From contig OV884059.1 in the NCBI GenBank assembly GCA_930367215.1, positions 240,187,803 to 240,251,802 of the forward strand: a stretch of DNA of 64,000 nt. Reading direction: 5' to 3'. The position numbers and the translations under genes are program-made. Of the stretch, positions 21,443 through 33,041 are shown piece after piece. Origin of the DNA: Pollenia angustigena. Its lineage: Eukaryota; Arthropoda; Insecta; Diptera; Polleniidae. Positions within the stretch are counted from its first letter, which is position 1; each line of letters begins with the position of its first letter. Under the pieces are notes generated by a model. That model ran no database searches. It was not told where the DNA came from and saw only the letters and a program-made list of their open reading frames with translations.

Positions 21443-23624
21443 GTAATTGACACAAAACTAGTCATGTGATTATATTTCGTGCAGGTAGTGGCTGAATTTA
21501 TTAGGTTCTTTTACTGTATATGAAGTGGATCATATTAACATGGTTCCTTTAATGATATTTCAGTAACCTTTTATAAAGTGTCAAAAAGGTGCCAATTAAC
21601 CTCATATTAGGACATCGCCATGTTAAAGTGACAAGTCGCCTTCATATAAAGTGAAAAAACTAAAACCGTTCCCCACCACTTTAAACTTCCACGTGACAAG
21701 TTTGATGTAAGTTTTCTTTCCCATAGCGCAACTTAAGTTTACTTTCGGTCTGCTGAGTTACGGGTGTTTCGGTATAAAAACTTAAAAAAAAAAACAGATT
21801 GAAAGTGATGAATTTATTTGAATTAAAATATACATATTTTTAAAAATAACATTTTCAAAAATAACATTTGAAGCTTAAAATTGCTCTCCTGCATAACTAA
21901 AAAAATAGACTTAAGCTATTTTCCTTAATGCCACAGATATATTTATAATGCTTTTTTTTATAATTCAAAAGAAATATATATGCAACTGCATTTTAATACA
22001 AAAAAAAAAAAGATTTTATGTTTAAACTATATCATTTTTTTAAACGTTTAATGATAAAATTGTTCTAAAAAAACATAAAAGAACTTTTTTATGATTTAAC
22101 TTAAATGCCTCTCAAGCTTTTTACCTTTCAACATATTTTTTTTATGCACAAACCATTTAAAACTTAGAAATTCTCAAAAGTTAAAGCCAAAAATTACTGA
22201 CAAAATGGCCATAAAACAAATGCAACAAAGTTTTTTTCTGATGTGGCTTTATTTATGAGAGAAAAATTAACATGAGCAACTTTTTTATGTTTCAAAGCAA
22301 AATAATTCTCTTTTTAATATGTTGGAAAATTCTTTGGTACAACTTTTTTTACTAGATTTTGGGGAAGATTATGTCTTTATGTGTTTCACTTTTACTTTCA
22401 GCTGTCATACCCTAAACAGAAATATACAAAAAGGATTTCTTTAAATAAAAGAACTCTACACCAGCAGTAAAACGAGGTTATTTTGTTTGTCATTCCATTT
22501 GTCACTTCTACAACATTAATCTGGTAATCCGTAAAATATATATATTCAAGATTCCTTTAGCTACGGAATTGATATGACCATGTTCGTATGTCGCTTAAAA
22601 TTTACGGATCCACCTTACAACATTCATTCCTTGATAAATCAATTATTTAACCTTAACAGACTATAAATAGTTAAATAATTAGCAAAAATGCTAAATAAAA
22701 TTTTATTACAATTAGCTGTCCGATATTTTATATAATCAACTTGTATATATGTATATAATTGGATCGAGAATAATCTTATGAATCCTCTTAAATAATAAAA
22801 TCGTCCCATAATGACTTAGTTTTGAAAAAACAACGTTAATTTGTACTTATAAATAAGATTTAATTTAAAAAAAAAAAATTGTAAAATGAATTTGTTAGCC
22901 GCCCTTTTCTCAACGGAAATTGATGCAAGATTTGATGTTCTGGCTACGCCCATGTATTCGTGTATTGCCATCGGGAGTATGAATGCCTGCAAAGTTTCAT
23001 CCATTTGCATTGAGTAAAAGGCGGTTAGATTAACGTTACAAGATTTGATTTTCCGAAGTGAAGCTAAATAAAAGCATTTGCAAAGAGGAATATTTTCCTA
23101 GAAGCCTATAGATGGGAAAGGGGTAAATATCTGATTGGTAAATATACGGTGAGTTGTAAGGTAGCCTAATATTTACCTTAAAGTAGGGTACTAACTTTGT
23201 TTAAATAACGATAAAAATAATCTTGGAGATGTTTTCAAAACAATGTTTGTTATATTCATCAGCACAAGTTGGATGGTTGGATAGAATTCTTTGAAATACC
23301 ACTAGATTGAGTAGAAATTTCACTCGAAACTGTTGTCAGCTTTGCGAATTTCTCAACTCACCATAATGCAACAATTCGTTAAATGTTTTGACACAAGTAT
23401 CTAAAAAGAACAGATTTTATGTAGCAAGCGCTTCTTGTTAGCCTTTTGTATATTTCTTAATATTACCTTCTTCACAATTTAGTTCAATATATTATGGTTG
23501 AATGTACCTTTGATTCAATGTAAATAGCTTTTAAAAATTAAACAGCTCATGATATAATAAAAATCGTTCTGCCAAAATTTTGTGCAGTCAAATAAAACTT
23601 GAAAAAAAAATGTTTTTATCAAAA
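21443..23624. other. AT-rich stretch without recognised gene
   Basis: I see no conserved frame. The part at 22490-22620 contains 'gtcattccatttgtcac', a word related to family E ends ('cggaatgacaaac'), so a reverse fragment of that family may lie here. Frames of 64 and 72 codons on the minus strand (22816-23010, 23515-23733) have no motif. Confidence 0.5.
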
Positions 23625-23857
23625 TTATTTTCGGGAATACAAAATTTATTATTAAGATTTTCGAATGACATGCAAAATTCCCAGTTTTTAATATTTGATA
23701 AATACACTGAAATTTATTGTTGAGGGAAAGCAAGCCTTTAAGCGCACTTCACTGGTTACTTAGGCTAGATCATCAATAAACCTTTTCCAAAGATTTTAGA
23801 AAAGCTAAAAACAGTGTACAAATAAAACCCTAAAGCGAATAAGAATTTCAAACACTT
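23625..23857 (-). repeat. Family A repeat, reverse copy
   Basis: The complement of 'aataaatttcagtgta', 'aagcaaccagtgaa' and the 'ttggaaaaggtt...attcgct' block links this stretch with 8239-8907 and 53690-54110. It ends directly at the 63 bp hairpin. Confidence 0.55.
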
Positions 23858-23997
23858 ACAGCCAATCCCACGATGTCACACGTTAACGTTCGCATAGAAA
23901 ATTACATTTAAAACAAAAACAATTTCTAAAATTAGTTTTTGTTTTAAATGTTATTTTCTATGCGAACGTTAACGTGTGACATCGTGGGACTGGCTGT
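23858..23997. repeat. 63 bp near-perfect hairpin MITE, TTA flanks
   Basis: Arms 23858-23920 and 23935-23997 are complementary over 63 bp with two mismatches, around a 14 nt loop. Counting the element from CAGCC to GGCTG, TTA lies on both sides, which could be a 3 bp duplication as in PIF/Harbinger (TWA), though this is inference. The near-identity of the arms suggests youth or gene conversion. Confidence 0.75.
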
Positions 23998-24480
23998 TAA
24001 AGTCTTTTTATTATAAATTTTCATATTAATTCGAATGTGTATTCCAAGTCAAATTACAATACATAAAGCCTTCATAGTGTACTAGGCCCATTCCATCAAT
24101 ATTTTTAAGGAATATTTTTCTATGCACTATCAGAATTAAATTCCCAGATCCTATTTGTCAAAATGTTTTTATTTTGTTTTATACCAATAATAAACAAAAT
24201 AGTTATAATTAAAATTATTTCGGGATTTTATTTCAGCAACGGGATTAATTTTAAAAACCAAAGCATTATTTTACTATCATAATATTTAAAAAAAATATCT
24301 TAAAGCAAAAAACCAAAAAAAGATAAAAAGTTAATGGAAATTAATTTTTGTTGCTATAAAATCCAATTAGCAAACCGTAAGTCGTAAATGGGGACAGGAT
24401 CCAGTTTATTTTTAAACTTTATTTTACTAAAAGCGTCAATTAAAAAAAATCTTAAATGAATACGATTAAAGGGTTTTTTC
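23998..24480. other. No recognised feature
   Basis: AT-rich spacer between the hairpin and family B copy 2; no frame or repeat I can support. Confidence 0.45.
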
Positions 24481-25193
24481 CCCAGTAAAAAATTTTATAA
24501 TTTTGCAAAGCACTAATGGTACATTTATAAAAATAAGCGCACAATTATGCGCTACGCAATCTTCTATATATATAAAACAGGATGTGTGTATGTATGTAGG
24601 TAACGTATGGACTCCTAAACGGCTGGGCCGATTTTGATGAAATTTTCAGGTAGTCTTCAGAATATTCAGTCTCATTTTTTGATTTTCGGCCTGCAGGCGG
24701 AGGGTCGTGGCAAAATCCAATTTTCATATTGCACCACCACATCTATATAATTTGGACGATTCTTTCTTAAAAATGATCGCCATGGTCCAACTTAGATTTA
24801 TACGAAAAGAAAATTTTGCCCCGCCCACTTTTTTCGAATTAACTAAAATCAGAAAACAGCTCCATCGATTTGACAAATTTTTCTTTCAAATGTTCGTATT
24901 AATCCTTTTTAAGTTTTCATCGAAAGAAAAATTTACCACGCCTACTTTTACGCCCACTTTTTCTTATAAGCGTATAATTTGAGAACGGCTTGACCGATTT
25001 GGACTATTTTTTCTTAAAAATGATTGCCATGGTCCAACTTAGGTTTTTGCGGAAAGAAAATTTTTCCCCGCCCACTTTTTTCGATTTACCTAAAATCAAA
25101 AAAACGGCTCCACCGATTTGACTAATTGTTCTTTTAAATGTTCGTATTAATCCATTCTAAATTTTCATCGAAAGAAAAATGTACCACGCGTAA

Positions 25194-26812
25194 TTTTTTT
25201 TTTTTTTTTTTTTTTATCTTTGACAACTACAAATGAATTGCAGTTGTTTATTTTATTTGGACATAATAATTTTACAAATTTCAATTTGGCCTCAGCGCCA
25301 AGAAGGCATTATTGAGGCAAGTTGGCAAAATATTTCCAAAGTTAAATGTACAAATAAAATACAAGGTAATAAGTAACTTATAGAATATATGACAAATATA
25401 TTTTCACAAAGCAAAAATTATATTTCAATAAAAAAAGATAAAAAAAAAAAATTAAGAGAAAAAATTTTTAAATTAAAAAAAAAAATCTTATATTTTGTTT
25501 AATTCGACCTTTAAAATGTATAAATAAAAGAACTTTTTTTCTAAAAATATGTTTAAAAAAATTTTGTACTTATACATTTATGTATTCCTTTTTTGTTACT
25601 TGTAATTTCTAGATTATACCTAGCCCAGAAGATGTTTTTCAATGAAAAACGAAATATTGGCAAAATAAAATATTTTTAAATTTAAATAATTAATAATAAA
25701 AACCAGGACCTCGAGCTCAAATGAAAAAAAAAATGTTTTATATTAGAAGCATTTCTATTATATTATATAAGTGCTCTTTACAAGAAGACTTAAAAATGGA
25801 AATTCGATCAATTGATTTTAAAGCCATAGGCAAATTATTGAATTTAATTCCGCCAATAGAATCAATTCGCTGTTTGGTTGTTTCTACCCTGCATCTAGGA
25901 ATTCTAAAATTTGTTCTATTCCGTGTATTAAAATTTATTTGATTTTGCATGAATGGTATAGTATGGTAACCAATATTATTAATACATTTAAACACAAACA
26001 CTAAAACTTGATATTCATGCAACCCATAGATTGGTAATATTGTTTTGCATATTTCTTTATATAATAAAATAGTTGAATACAACAATGGTAAATTGTATAC
26101 AATTTTTAATGCTTTGTTTTGCATACATTGTAGAGATTTAAGTAAATTATTGTTTTTATTGTAAGCATATATAACAGCCAAGTAGTTCAAATGAGATTGT
26201 ATCAAAGATTGATATATCATAAGTTTTGATTTTTTATCCAATTTGTTCTTTAATTTATATAAAATTCCAATCGCTGGAGCTATCTTTCTTTTCACGTCAC
26301 TGATATGCAGATCCCATGACAAGTTACTTTGAAGAATTATTCCTAAATACTTTATTGAATGGGTTTCATACACAATCTTTCCATCAACATATACATTAAA
26401 GTTATTATTTATACTCAAGGAATGTGGTCTAAATCGTATTAGATTGGTTTTACCAGGGTTTAGCAGTAATTTATTTAATCTGGCAAATTCAAAAATTAGT
26501 GCAGCATCCCTCTCAATTTGCGTTTTTAGTACCAATTCATGTTTATATGGATACAATTCACACACATCATCAGCAAACATACACAGCTGACCACTTAAGT
26601 TCAGGTTTTTAATATCATTTAAATAAATTGAGAATAATAACGGCCCTAATCCGCTTCCTTGTGGCACACCATATTCAACAGAACCAATAAAACTTTTTGC
26701 ATGTTTTATATTTACATATTGTTTTCTGTTTGTAAAGTAACTTTTAAACAACAAAAGTTCACGACCTTGAATACCATAATACTTCAACTTTTGTAGCACT
26801 TTTTCTATTAAG
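25194..26812 (-). mobile_element. 5'-truncated non-LTR retrotransposon with poly(A)
   Basis: A poly(T) run at 25194-25215 on the + strand is the poly(A) tail of a minus-strand element that ends, at its truncated 5' side, near 26797-26812. Helitron repeat sequence flanks both sides ('accacgcgtaatttt' and 'cactttttctattaagcg'). A few target bases ('acgca') seem missing rather than duplicated, so no clear target-site duplication. About 520 bp of 3' untranslated sequence follow the stop at 25738. Confidence 0.75.
25738..26812 (-). CDS. Reverse transcriptase C-terminal part, non-LTR (Jockey/CR1-like)
   Basis: An uninterrupted frame of about 358 codons from the truncation point to a stop at 25738. 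It starts in the fingers/palm region with LQKLKYYGIQGRELLLFKSY, then GVPQGSGLGPLLFSIYLNDI, the catalytic FADD (in 'LCMFADDVCELY'), LLLNPGKTNLIRF, YLGIILQSNLSWDLHI, and a thumb/C-terminal part with 'IYQSLIQSHLNYLAVIYAYN' and 'LKSLQCMQNKALKIVYNLP'. The order is that of Jockey/CR1-type RT. The endonuclease and first ORF are absent because of 5' truncation, and the first ~34 codons of the longer open frame (to 26916) are Helitron sequence read through. The absence of stops suggests a relatively recent insertion, though it cannot retrotranspose by itself. Confidence 0.8.
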
Positions 26813-27527
26813 CGCATAATTTGAGAACGGCTTGACCGATTTGGACTATTTTTCTTTAAAATGATTGCCATGGTCCAACTTAGGTTTTTGCGGAAAGAAA
26901 ATTTTTCCCCGCCCACTTTTTTCGAATTAACTAAAATCAGAAAACAGCTTCATCGATTTGACAAATTTTTCTTTCAAATGTTCGTATTTATCCATTCTAA
27001 ATTTTCATCGAAAGAAAAATGTACCACGCCTAATTTTACGCACACTTTTTCTATTAAGCGCATAATTTGAGAACGGCTTGACCGATTTGGACTATTTTTT
27101 CTTAAAAATGATTGCCATGGTCCAACTTAGGTTTTTGCGGAAAGAAAATTTTTCCCCGCCCACTTTTTTCGATTTACCTTAAATCAAAAAACGGCTCCAC
27201 CGATTTGACTAATTTTTCTTTTAAATGTTCGTATTAATCCATTCTACGTTTTCAGTGAAAAAAATGTACCACGCCTACTTTTACGCCCACTTTTTATATT
27301 TAGCGCATAACTTGAGAACGACTTGGCCGACTTGGACGATTTTTTCTTTAAAATCATCGCAATGGTCCAACTTAGGTTTTTACGGAAAGAAAATTTGGCT
27401 TCATCGATTTGACTAATTTTTCTTTCAAATGTTCATATTTTTTAACGGATTTTAAAAATCGAACGCAAAAAATGTTCCTAATTGCGAAAGGACAACGTCT
27501 GTGGGGTAGCTAGTAAGACATAAAATA

Positions 27528-27974
27528 CACAGAAAAAATTAAAAATTTTCTCTTATCACCAATTGTATACCAAATTCATAGAATCAAGCAACCCATTTGT
27601 TGATTTTGCACCTATTACCAAAATGATTATATTGATTACTAAAAATTTAAAAAATTTTATATATTGAATATTTTTTTTCTCAATAAATGATATTTTTAAT
27701 TATAATTAAAAAAATTATCAAAAAACTTTGCCGCTTCAAACAATGTGTTGATTGATTTTGACAATTTCCAAAAACAATTTTTTGTTATTTGATTATTATT
27801 TTAATTAAAAATTTATTTCAAAACAAGTAAAATGTTAATTAAATCAAAATTATATTTTTTAATTTTCGTTCAACAAAAAAAAAATAATTGATTCAATTAT
27901 CACATTAATTAAGTTAAAATACTTTTTAAATAATTTTTTTGATTGGTAAAAAACTACTAATAATTTTTTCTGTG
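27528..27974. mobile_element. TA-flanked MITE, 447 bp
   Basis: The ends CACAGAAAAAATTAAAAA and the complement CACAGAAAAAATTATTAG are flanked by TA (27526-27527, 27975-27976). It is inserted in family B copy 2; copy 1 lacks it at the corresponding place (near 17025). TA duplication points to Tc1/mariner-type transposition. The interior is very AT-rich, with no coding. Confidence 0.7.
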
Positions 27975-28229
27975 TAAGTGAAGGAACTCTTAACAAGTTT
28001 AATAAAAGGAAAAATAAAATTTCAATTGCTACGGCATTTCCTTACTACGAAGCAGATTTGTAAGGGAGAATTCACAAAATAACTGGAAAAAAAACATTCA
28101 GTGTGTAAAGCTGAACGCTATTTTGCTTCACCACATAAAAATCATGCCTTCCGAAGGCGAAATGGTAAGCGAAACTCTTCCATTTCTCCCTTAAAAACCT
28201 GCTTCGTTTGAAGCTCAACTTTTTATTGG

Positions 28230-29229
28230 TTTTAAAAGCTAAGAATTGCACATCCTTACATTTAAAAACTAAAGCAAAATCTATTACTTGGCTTTTGTTA
28301 AAAAGTTTTGAGATTTCTTAGAAAATAATTTATGCATTTTTCTTTATTTTTATAAAACATTTTGTTATTCGAACATTTTTCATACGTGCTTTTCTAAAAC
28401 ACATTTAATTTATAGAGTTTTTTTTTCTAATAGTTCTTTTCCTTCAATACATTACACTTTTTTGCTTTATCCAACGTTTGGTTTGCTGTGAAGCTTCTGA
28501 TATGTGTATTTATTAATTCTTGTAGTGTCCAGATTTTAATTGATATAATTAACAAGAATTAATAATTATATATTTTATCCCACTGCTAGTAAATTCATAC
28601 AATTTATAAATTATATAACAACACTTTTACGGCCAATTTCACCAACTATCAGTTATAACTGGCAAAAACATACTTGAACTTGGTTATATAGCCCGTTAGT
28701 AAGATAAATGACTAACAAATTAAATAATGAATCGAAGCAATAAAAAATAAGTGAACCAAAATACTTTGGGGTTTTGGTCCCACATCCAATCATCATTCCT
28801 TTGCTATTTTTGTCATATTTCTTGCAATTACTTTTTTTTATGTAGGAAACAAATAAAATGTCCTTAGCAAAGAATTTTTATTTCCAGCTTGTGTGTGTTT
28901 TCCTTAAACATGACTACAATTATTATTAGAAATTTTACACATGTATTTATTGTGCAAGAATAACTTAAGAATTTTACAACATGAAACAAACGACAATAGA
29001 AGATATTTTAATGGTCAGGAAATAAATTAAACAAATGCTGCAATGCAGGTTTCACAAATGAAGCAAATTTTATTACATTTTTGTAATATAAATATTTTTT
29101 TTTTCCTTTTTTTACAAAATATTTTGTTGTTTTACATACAAAATTTTAAGAGATAAAATATATTTTTCAAAAATTTTTAAAAACAAACTTAACCAAGTAT
29201 GAAATTTTAGATGGAATTTTGGATGGTGT
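28230..29229. other. AT-rich spacer; no gene
   Basis: Nothing coding recognised. A short inverted pair, 'ttattaattcttgt' (28508) and 'acaagaattaataa' (28552), could form a 14 bp stem. Confidence 0.5.
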
Positions 29230-29499
29230 ATATTTGCTTGAGTATCCAATTATTCGACTTTTGCTTTTGTTCGAGTAAGAAATTAATCGATGAATCGAAT
29301 AAAGGTTTTAAATTGTTCGAATTACTCGAATAACTCGAAGAATTCAAATAATTTTATCCAATGGGAAAAAACAAACATCTCTATTTCAACACACACTTTT
29401 ATTTTATTAATAAACATGTTAGCCAATTTATTATTTCTTAAAATCGAGAAAAATTTAAATCGATGCAGATTCTCCGTTAAATTTTTTTAAAAATCACCG

Positions 29500-30695
29500 C
29501 AGTGTTTATCTGATTTTAAGATGACAATCGGTATTTTTGAACGACTCTTGGTCATACTCTTTATCTCTAATTAAAGGAGTGCCACAGGGCTCTATTTTGG
29601 GGCCACTTCTTTTTTCGATATATGTAAATGACTTACCTGAACAATTATCCAATTGCAAAGTCCACTTGTATGCGGATGATGTGCAACTTTTTTTAAGTAG
29701 CCCTGTTAATAGTATTGCTTTGGGTATATCATCTGTAAATACTGAAATGAACAAAATATACCTGTGGGCTTCTGCAAACGGGCTCTGTTTGAATCCTCGG
29801 AAATCCAAGTGCATTGTTATATGTAGAAAAAGTATTGCCCATACCATTGTTCCTATCATTGCTGATAACATTGTCATTAACGGTGAAAAGATTGAGATTG
29901 TGAGGGCAGCGAAAATTTGGGAATAATTTTTAACAATAGTCTCACTTGGAACGATCATGTGAACTCTTTAGTTGGTCAGTCCTATATTAAGTTGCGGGAC
30001 CTATGGTTGACACAATTCTTTACCCCATTGAGGATAAGAATTTTACTTGCCAAGACATATTTGATTCCTAGTTTAATTTATGGATGTGAACTGTTTGCAA
30101 ACTGTGATTCAATTAGCAAAAGAAAATTAAATACTTTTTCAACAATATTTTGAGTTATGTGTACGGTCTAAGACGTTTCGATCGTGTTTCATCCGTTTCA
30201 AACAGTCTGTATGGAGTCTCTTTCGAAAATTTTTTGAAAATCCGAACCCTTATTTTTTTACACAGGGTGATAAACACTAAAACCCCCAAATATTTATTTG
30301 AGAGGATTCGTTTTTTTTAATCTCGAAGGAACCATAATATTATAATTCCACGGCATCAAACCTTAGTCTCCGAATGGCAGATTTTTATTCATGCCGCTCG
30401 TCTTTGGAACCTTCTTCCACTAAATCAACAACTAAATCGTAATCCTAACAGTTTCAAAATGTTTTTATATAACTTTTTCATAATTGTTTTTTGATTGAAA
30501 ATGTTTTATATGACTTTTATTCTTTTTAATAATTGTATTTTTTGTTTGTTTTAATGCTATGAACTATGAACCATTTTGTAATAATTAAATGTAATTAAAT
30601 ATTCTTGTAACTTTTTGCGTTCCTGTACTGTAATTATAAGACACTGTCTTGTTGTACAGCAAATGAAATAAAATTAATAAAATTAAATTAAATTA
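29500..30695 (+). pseudogene. Non-LTR reverse transcriptase remnant, copy with YADD
   Basis: Reads NDSWSYSLSLIKGVPQGSIL and GPLLFSIYVNDL, with the catalytic motif intact as LYADDVQLF, then WASANGLCLNPRKSKCIVI and 'IEIVRAAKI'. A frameshift near 29917 leads to GIIFNNSLTWNDHVNSL and LLAKTYLIPSLIYGCELF, and a further shift near 30150 to 'YGLRRFDRVSSVSNSLYG' and RTLIFLHRVI, a stop, and finally 'AARLWNLLPLNQQ'. The amino part of the RT, the endonuclease and ORF1 are missing. The 3' region ends 'cttgttgtacagcaaatgaa' and an AT-rich (taaa/ttaaa) tail. The same lineage appears at 56822-57865 and 59860-60785. At least two frameshifts and a stop: inactive. Confidence 0.75.
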
Positions 30696-30868
30696 AGAAA
30701 TTTCGTTTTCAAACAAGGACACTTTGGGTTTTAAGACGAAAATAATGACATATCAAATGTCACATCCAGCCGATCACTTAAACAATTTACAGTAGGGTAA
30801 TAACAAGAAACCCATTATCTGACAGTACATGGATTACAAATTTATAGCTGCTGATGAATTTGTATAGG

Positions 30869-31079
30869 CAGCGTTTAAAAAACTGCAGTCAAAGTAGGAC
30901 AACTGCCATTTTTTCTACTTCTTCATTTGTCATTGGTCAAAAAAAACTTTTGCTTTTGCTTCTGATTCATTAAATGTAAACAGTCGCTTTCCAACCCACT
31001 CAAAAAGCGAAAAGTTGTACACAAATTTTCGTTTTTTGTTCGACAGTTTTTGGTTTCGACTGCAGTTTTTAAAACCCTG
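30869..31079. mobile_element. 211 bp MITE (CAGCGTTTAAAAAACTGC)
   Basis: CAGCGTTTAAAAAACTGCAG at the left and, in complement, CAGGGTTTTAAAAACTGCAG at the right. Flanks 'ttgtatag' and 'ttattagt' are only loosely alike, so no duplication can be claimed. CAG termini suggest hAT. Confidence 0.55.
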
Positions 31080-31807
31080 TTATTAGTGATTTACCTGTAT
31101 TAATGAGTCAAAATTGCCCAAACAGTTTTTATTTACGCCTGTATTTATAAAAAAAAATTTAAATTTACAAAACGTTTACAAAACAAATTTCGTATGAAAA
31201 TTCTCCTTAATAAACGTTTGTTAAATTTAATAATTGTTTTTAATTACGGGGGTTATTCTTTAACTACTTATTAAAGTTTAAAATATAAGTTTTGTAGATC
31301 GTTTCACAAAGCGTATGTGAAAAAACTTACGCAATTAGTACTTTTGGGTCAAAGTTGTCCAATGCAACAAAATCAATTTACGCATGTGATACGAGCTTAG
31401 TAACAATTTTGTTTGCCATTACAATTTTCTATGGGAAATGGGAGTCATCACAGATTTTCGTTATTTTTGCTCTAGCTCTTATAGGTTACAAGAAAAACGC
31501 ATTTAAAAATTTTCATACAAAATTCCTAAGAAAATCAATATTTAAAAAGGGGACGTTGTTACTTTTGTCCAAGTCGTTCTAACACCACCAGATATGCAAG
31601 TAAATATTCCGAAGAGACCAATATTGTATGTAATGAATGTAAAAATAAAAACTGAATAAATATTTGAATTTTTTGTAATGGGAAAATTTGACCCACTAAT
31701 GTCATATGCGTTTTATTTTTGAAGTACAACATGAGGGTTAAATCTAAAAATTGACTAAAATATGTTTTAAAGTATGAGTAATGAAAATAAATGCAAAAGG
31801 TAACAAC

Positions 31808-32815
31808 CAGAGAAAGCCAAAATGTTATATTTTTAATACTTATAACCTATTCATACGCCACCGAGCACGAGTACAGGCAGGTATGACTACCAATAAGTAT
31901 GAGCATGAATAAGTTTGTATATCGACCGGTATGAGTATGAACAAACACGCATGCTTATAGGTAATCCTTTGAATGCGTATGAGTATAGACATGTATCGTA
32001 AGTATCGACAAATAACTTCAACATTTTGTATGGTTATTTTAAAGCAAGCAGTGTTGCCACGACCTAAAAATTTATGTTAAAGTTATAACATAAATATAAC
32101 ATAAATATTTGCTATCAAACTAAAAAAATGCTTCTAAAGCTATAATAAATTATATCCTATTTTACGAAAGAGGTTTTTTATAAAAATAATTAAAAAAGAA
32201 GGCTATAAACTATTTTGGGATCTTTTCTGTTTCGTTTTTTATGTTTCCAGCTAAAGAGAAATCTGTATGAATGTTACCTTTATATCTCATTTCTTAACTG
32301 CGAATATGAATATTCGATTTTTGTTTTTGGATTATGGTTACTTTTTCTGTTTTTATTAAGAACGATTAAAATAACACGACGTATTTTAATTTGCATCCAT
32401 TTAGTAATTTTTTTAGATTTTCTTAAATATGAACGCAAATCTTTATATTACAGACATTTTTTAAAGTCAACAATCGTTTTCCAATAAAATTTTGTTGAAT
32501 TGTACTCAAACGATTTTGAAAAAACGTATTTATTTGTGATTCAGCAATTTGGAAAAGAAAAATTCTGGCAACATTTATGAAAAAATTTAACAAAAAAAAA
32601 AAAAAATTGTTTGAAGTCAGTGCTATAACTATGGGTGAACCTGAATATGTGCGAGTATGAAACACATTAAGTATGATACCATACATGAATCAAATCAAAT
32701 GCGCATGGATATACACAAGTATGAGAATAAACAGATACGAGTACGCACACGTTTTGAAAATTGTCGATATGTGCTAGAGTACTTTAATTTTTTTTATACC
32801 CATTGACTTTCTCTG
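31808..32815. mobile_element. hAT-like element, 1.0 kb, exact 8 bp duplication
   Basis: It starts CAGAGAAAGCCAAAATG and ends with the complement of CAGAGAAAGTCAATGGG. GTAACAAC occurs exactly on both sides (31800-31807 and 32816-32823). CAGAGA termini and 8 bp duplications are hallmarks of hobo/Hermes-type hAT elements. The subterminal regions hold many 'gagtatgaa', 'aagtatgag', 'gcgtatgagta' and 'gcacgagtac' words on either strand, which could be transposase-binding repeats. Open frames inside (32215-32487, 32423-32686 reverse) show no transposase motif: non-autonomous. Confidence 0.8.
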
Positions 32816-33041
32816 GTAACAACATGTAATTTAGTTATAAGGTTAGAAATTTAAATAAAATATTTTTACATTAAAAAAGTAGGATTTTCTAAGAAATTAA
32901 TTTTAATCGATTAATTAACATAAATTGTTCGAGTTATTCGTTATTCGAAATTGGTTTTTTTAATTATTCGATCAAACAATTGCGGAAAAATTTCTCGATT
33001 AATCGAACAATGATTATTTGAATGGATACTCTAGTATTTAC

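Larger units (their letters stand above)
24560..27513 (+). mobile_element. Helitron-like element with tandem ~240 bp repeats
   Basis: It starts TCTTCTATATATATAAAAC and ends GGGGTAGCTAG, inserted exactly between A and T: the empty copy at 17000-17020 reads 'gctacgcaa|taagacata'. TC at the 5' end, CTAG at the 3' end and A|T targeting without duplication are Helitron rules. Inside, a unit including 'gattgccatggtccaactta', 'ccgcccacttttttcgaatt' and 'ttgagaacggcttgaccgat' is repeated about five times (starting near 24760, 25010, 26860, 27105 and 27345). No Rep/helicase coding is seen, so it is non-autonomous; short frames here are repeats. The fourth repeat boundary is broken by the non-LTR insertion. 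Confidence 0.7.
24481..28229. mobile_element. Family B inverted-repeat element, copy 2, with three insertions
   Basis: The ends (CCCAGTAAAAAATTTTATA and the complement of 'ctttttattgg') and the inner words 'gaagcactaatggtac'-like, 'gcgctacgcaat', 'acgaagcagatttgtaaggg' and 'tctcccttaaaaacctgctt' match copy 1 at 16933-17368. Its ~436 bp are split by a Helitron-like element (24560-27513), which contains a non-LTR fragment (25194-26812), and by a TA-flanked MITE (27528-27974). Confidence 0.7.
29238..33033. mobile_element. Outer hAT-like element with three insertions
   Basis: Left end TTGAGTATCCAATTATTCG and, in complement, right end TAGAGTATCCATTCAAATAA match; flanks ATATTTGC (29230-29237) and GTATTTAC (33034-33041) agree at 6 of 8 bases as an old 8 bp duplication. 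Both subterminal regions are rich in 'attcga', 'ttcgagtt' and 'attaatcga' words. Inside are a non-LTR remnant (29500-30695), a short MITE (30869-31079) and a younger hAT element (31808-32815). What remains of the original interior has no transposase trace. Confidence 0.6.

Noticed and set aside
24707..27416. Several 60-90 codon frames with FELTKIRKQLHRF-type sequence
   Set aside because: They are translations of the tandem unit of the Helitron-like element, repeated in register, with no protein-level constraint visible.
29506..29958. 150-codon minus-strand frame
   Set aside because: Antisense shadow of the reverse transcriptase remnant on the + strand.
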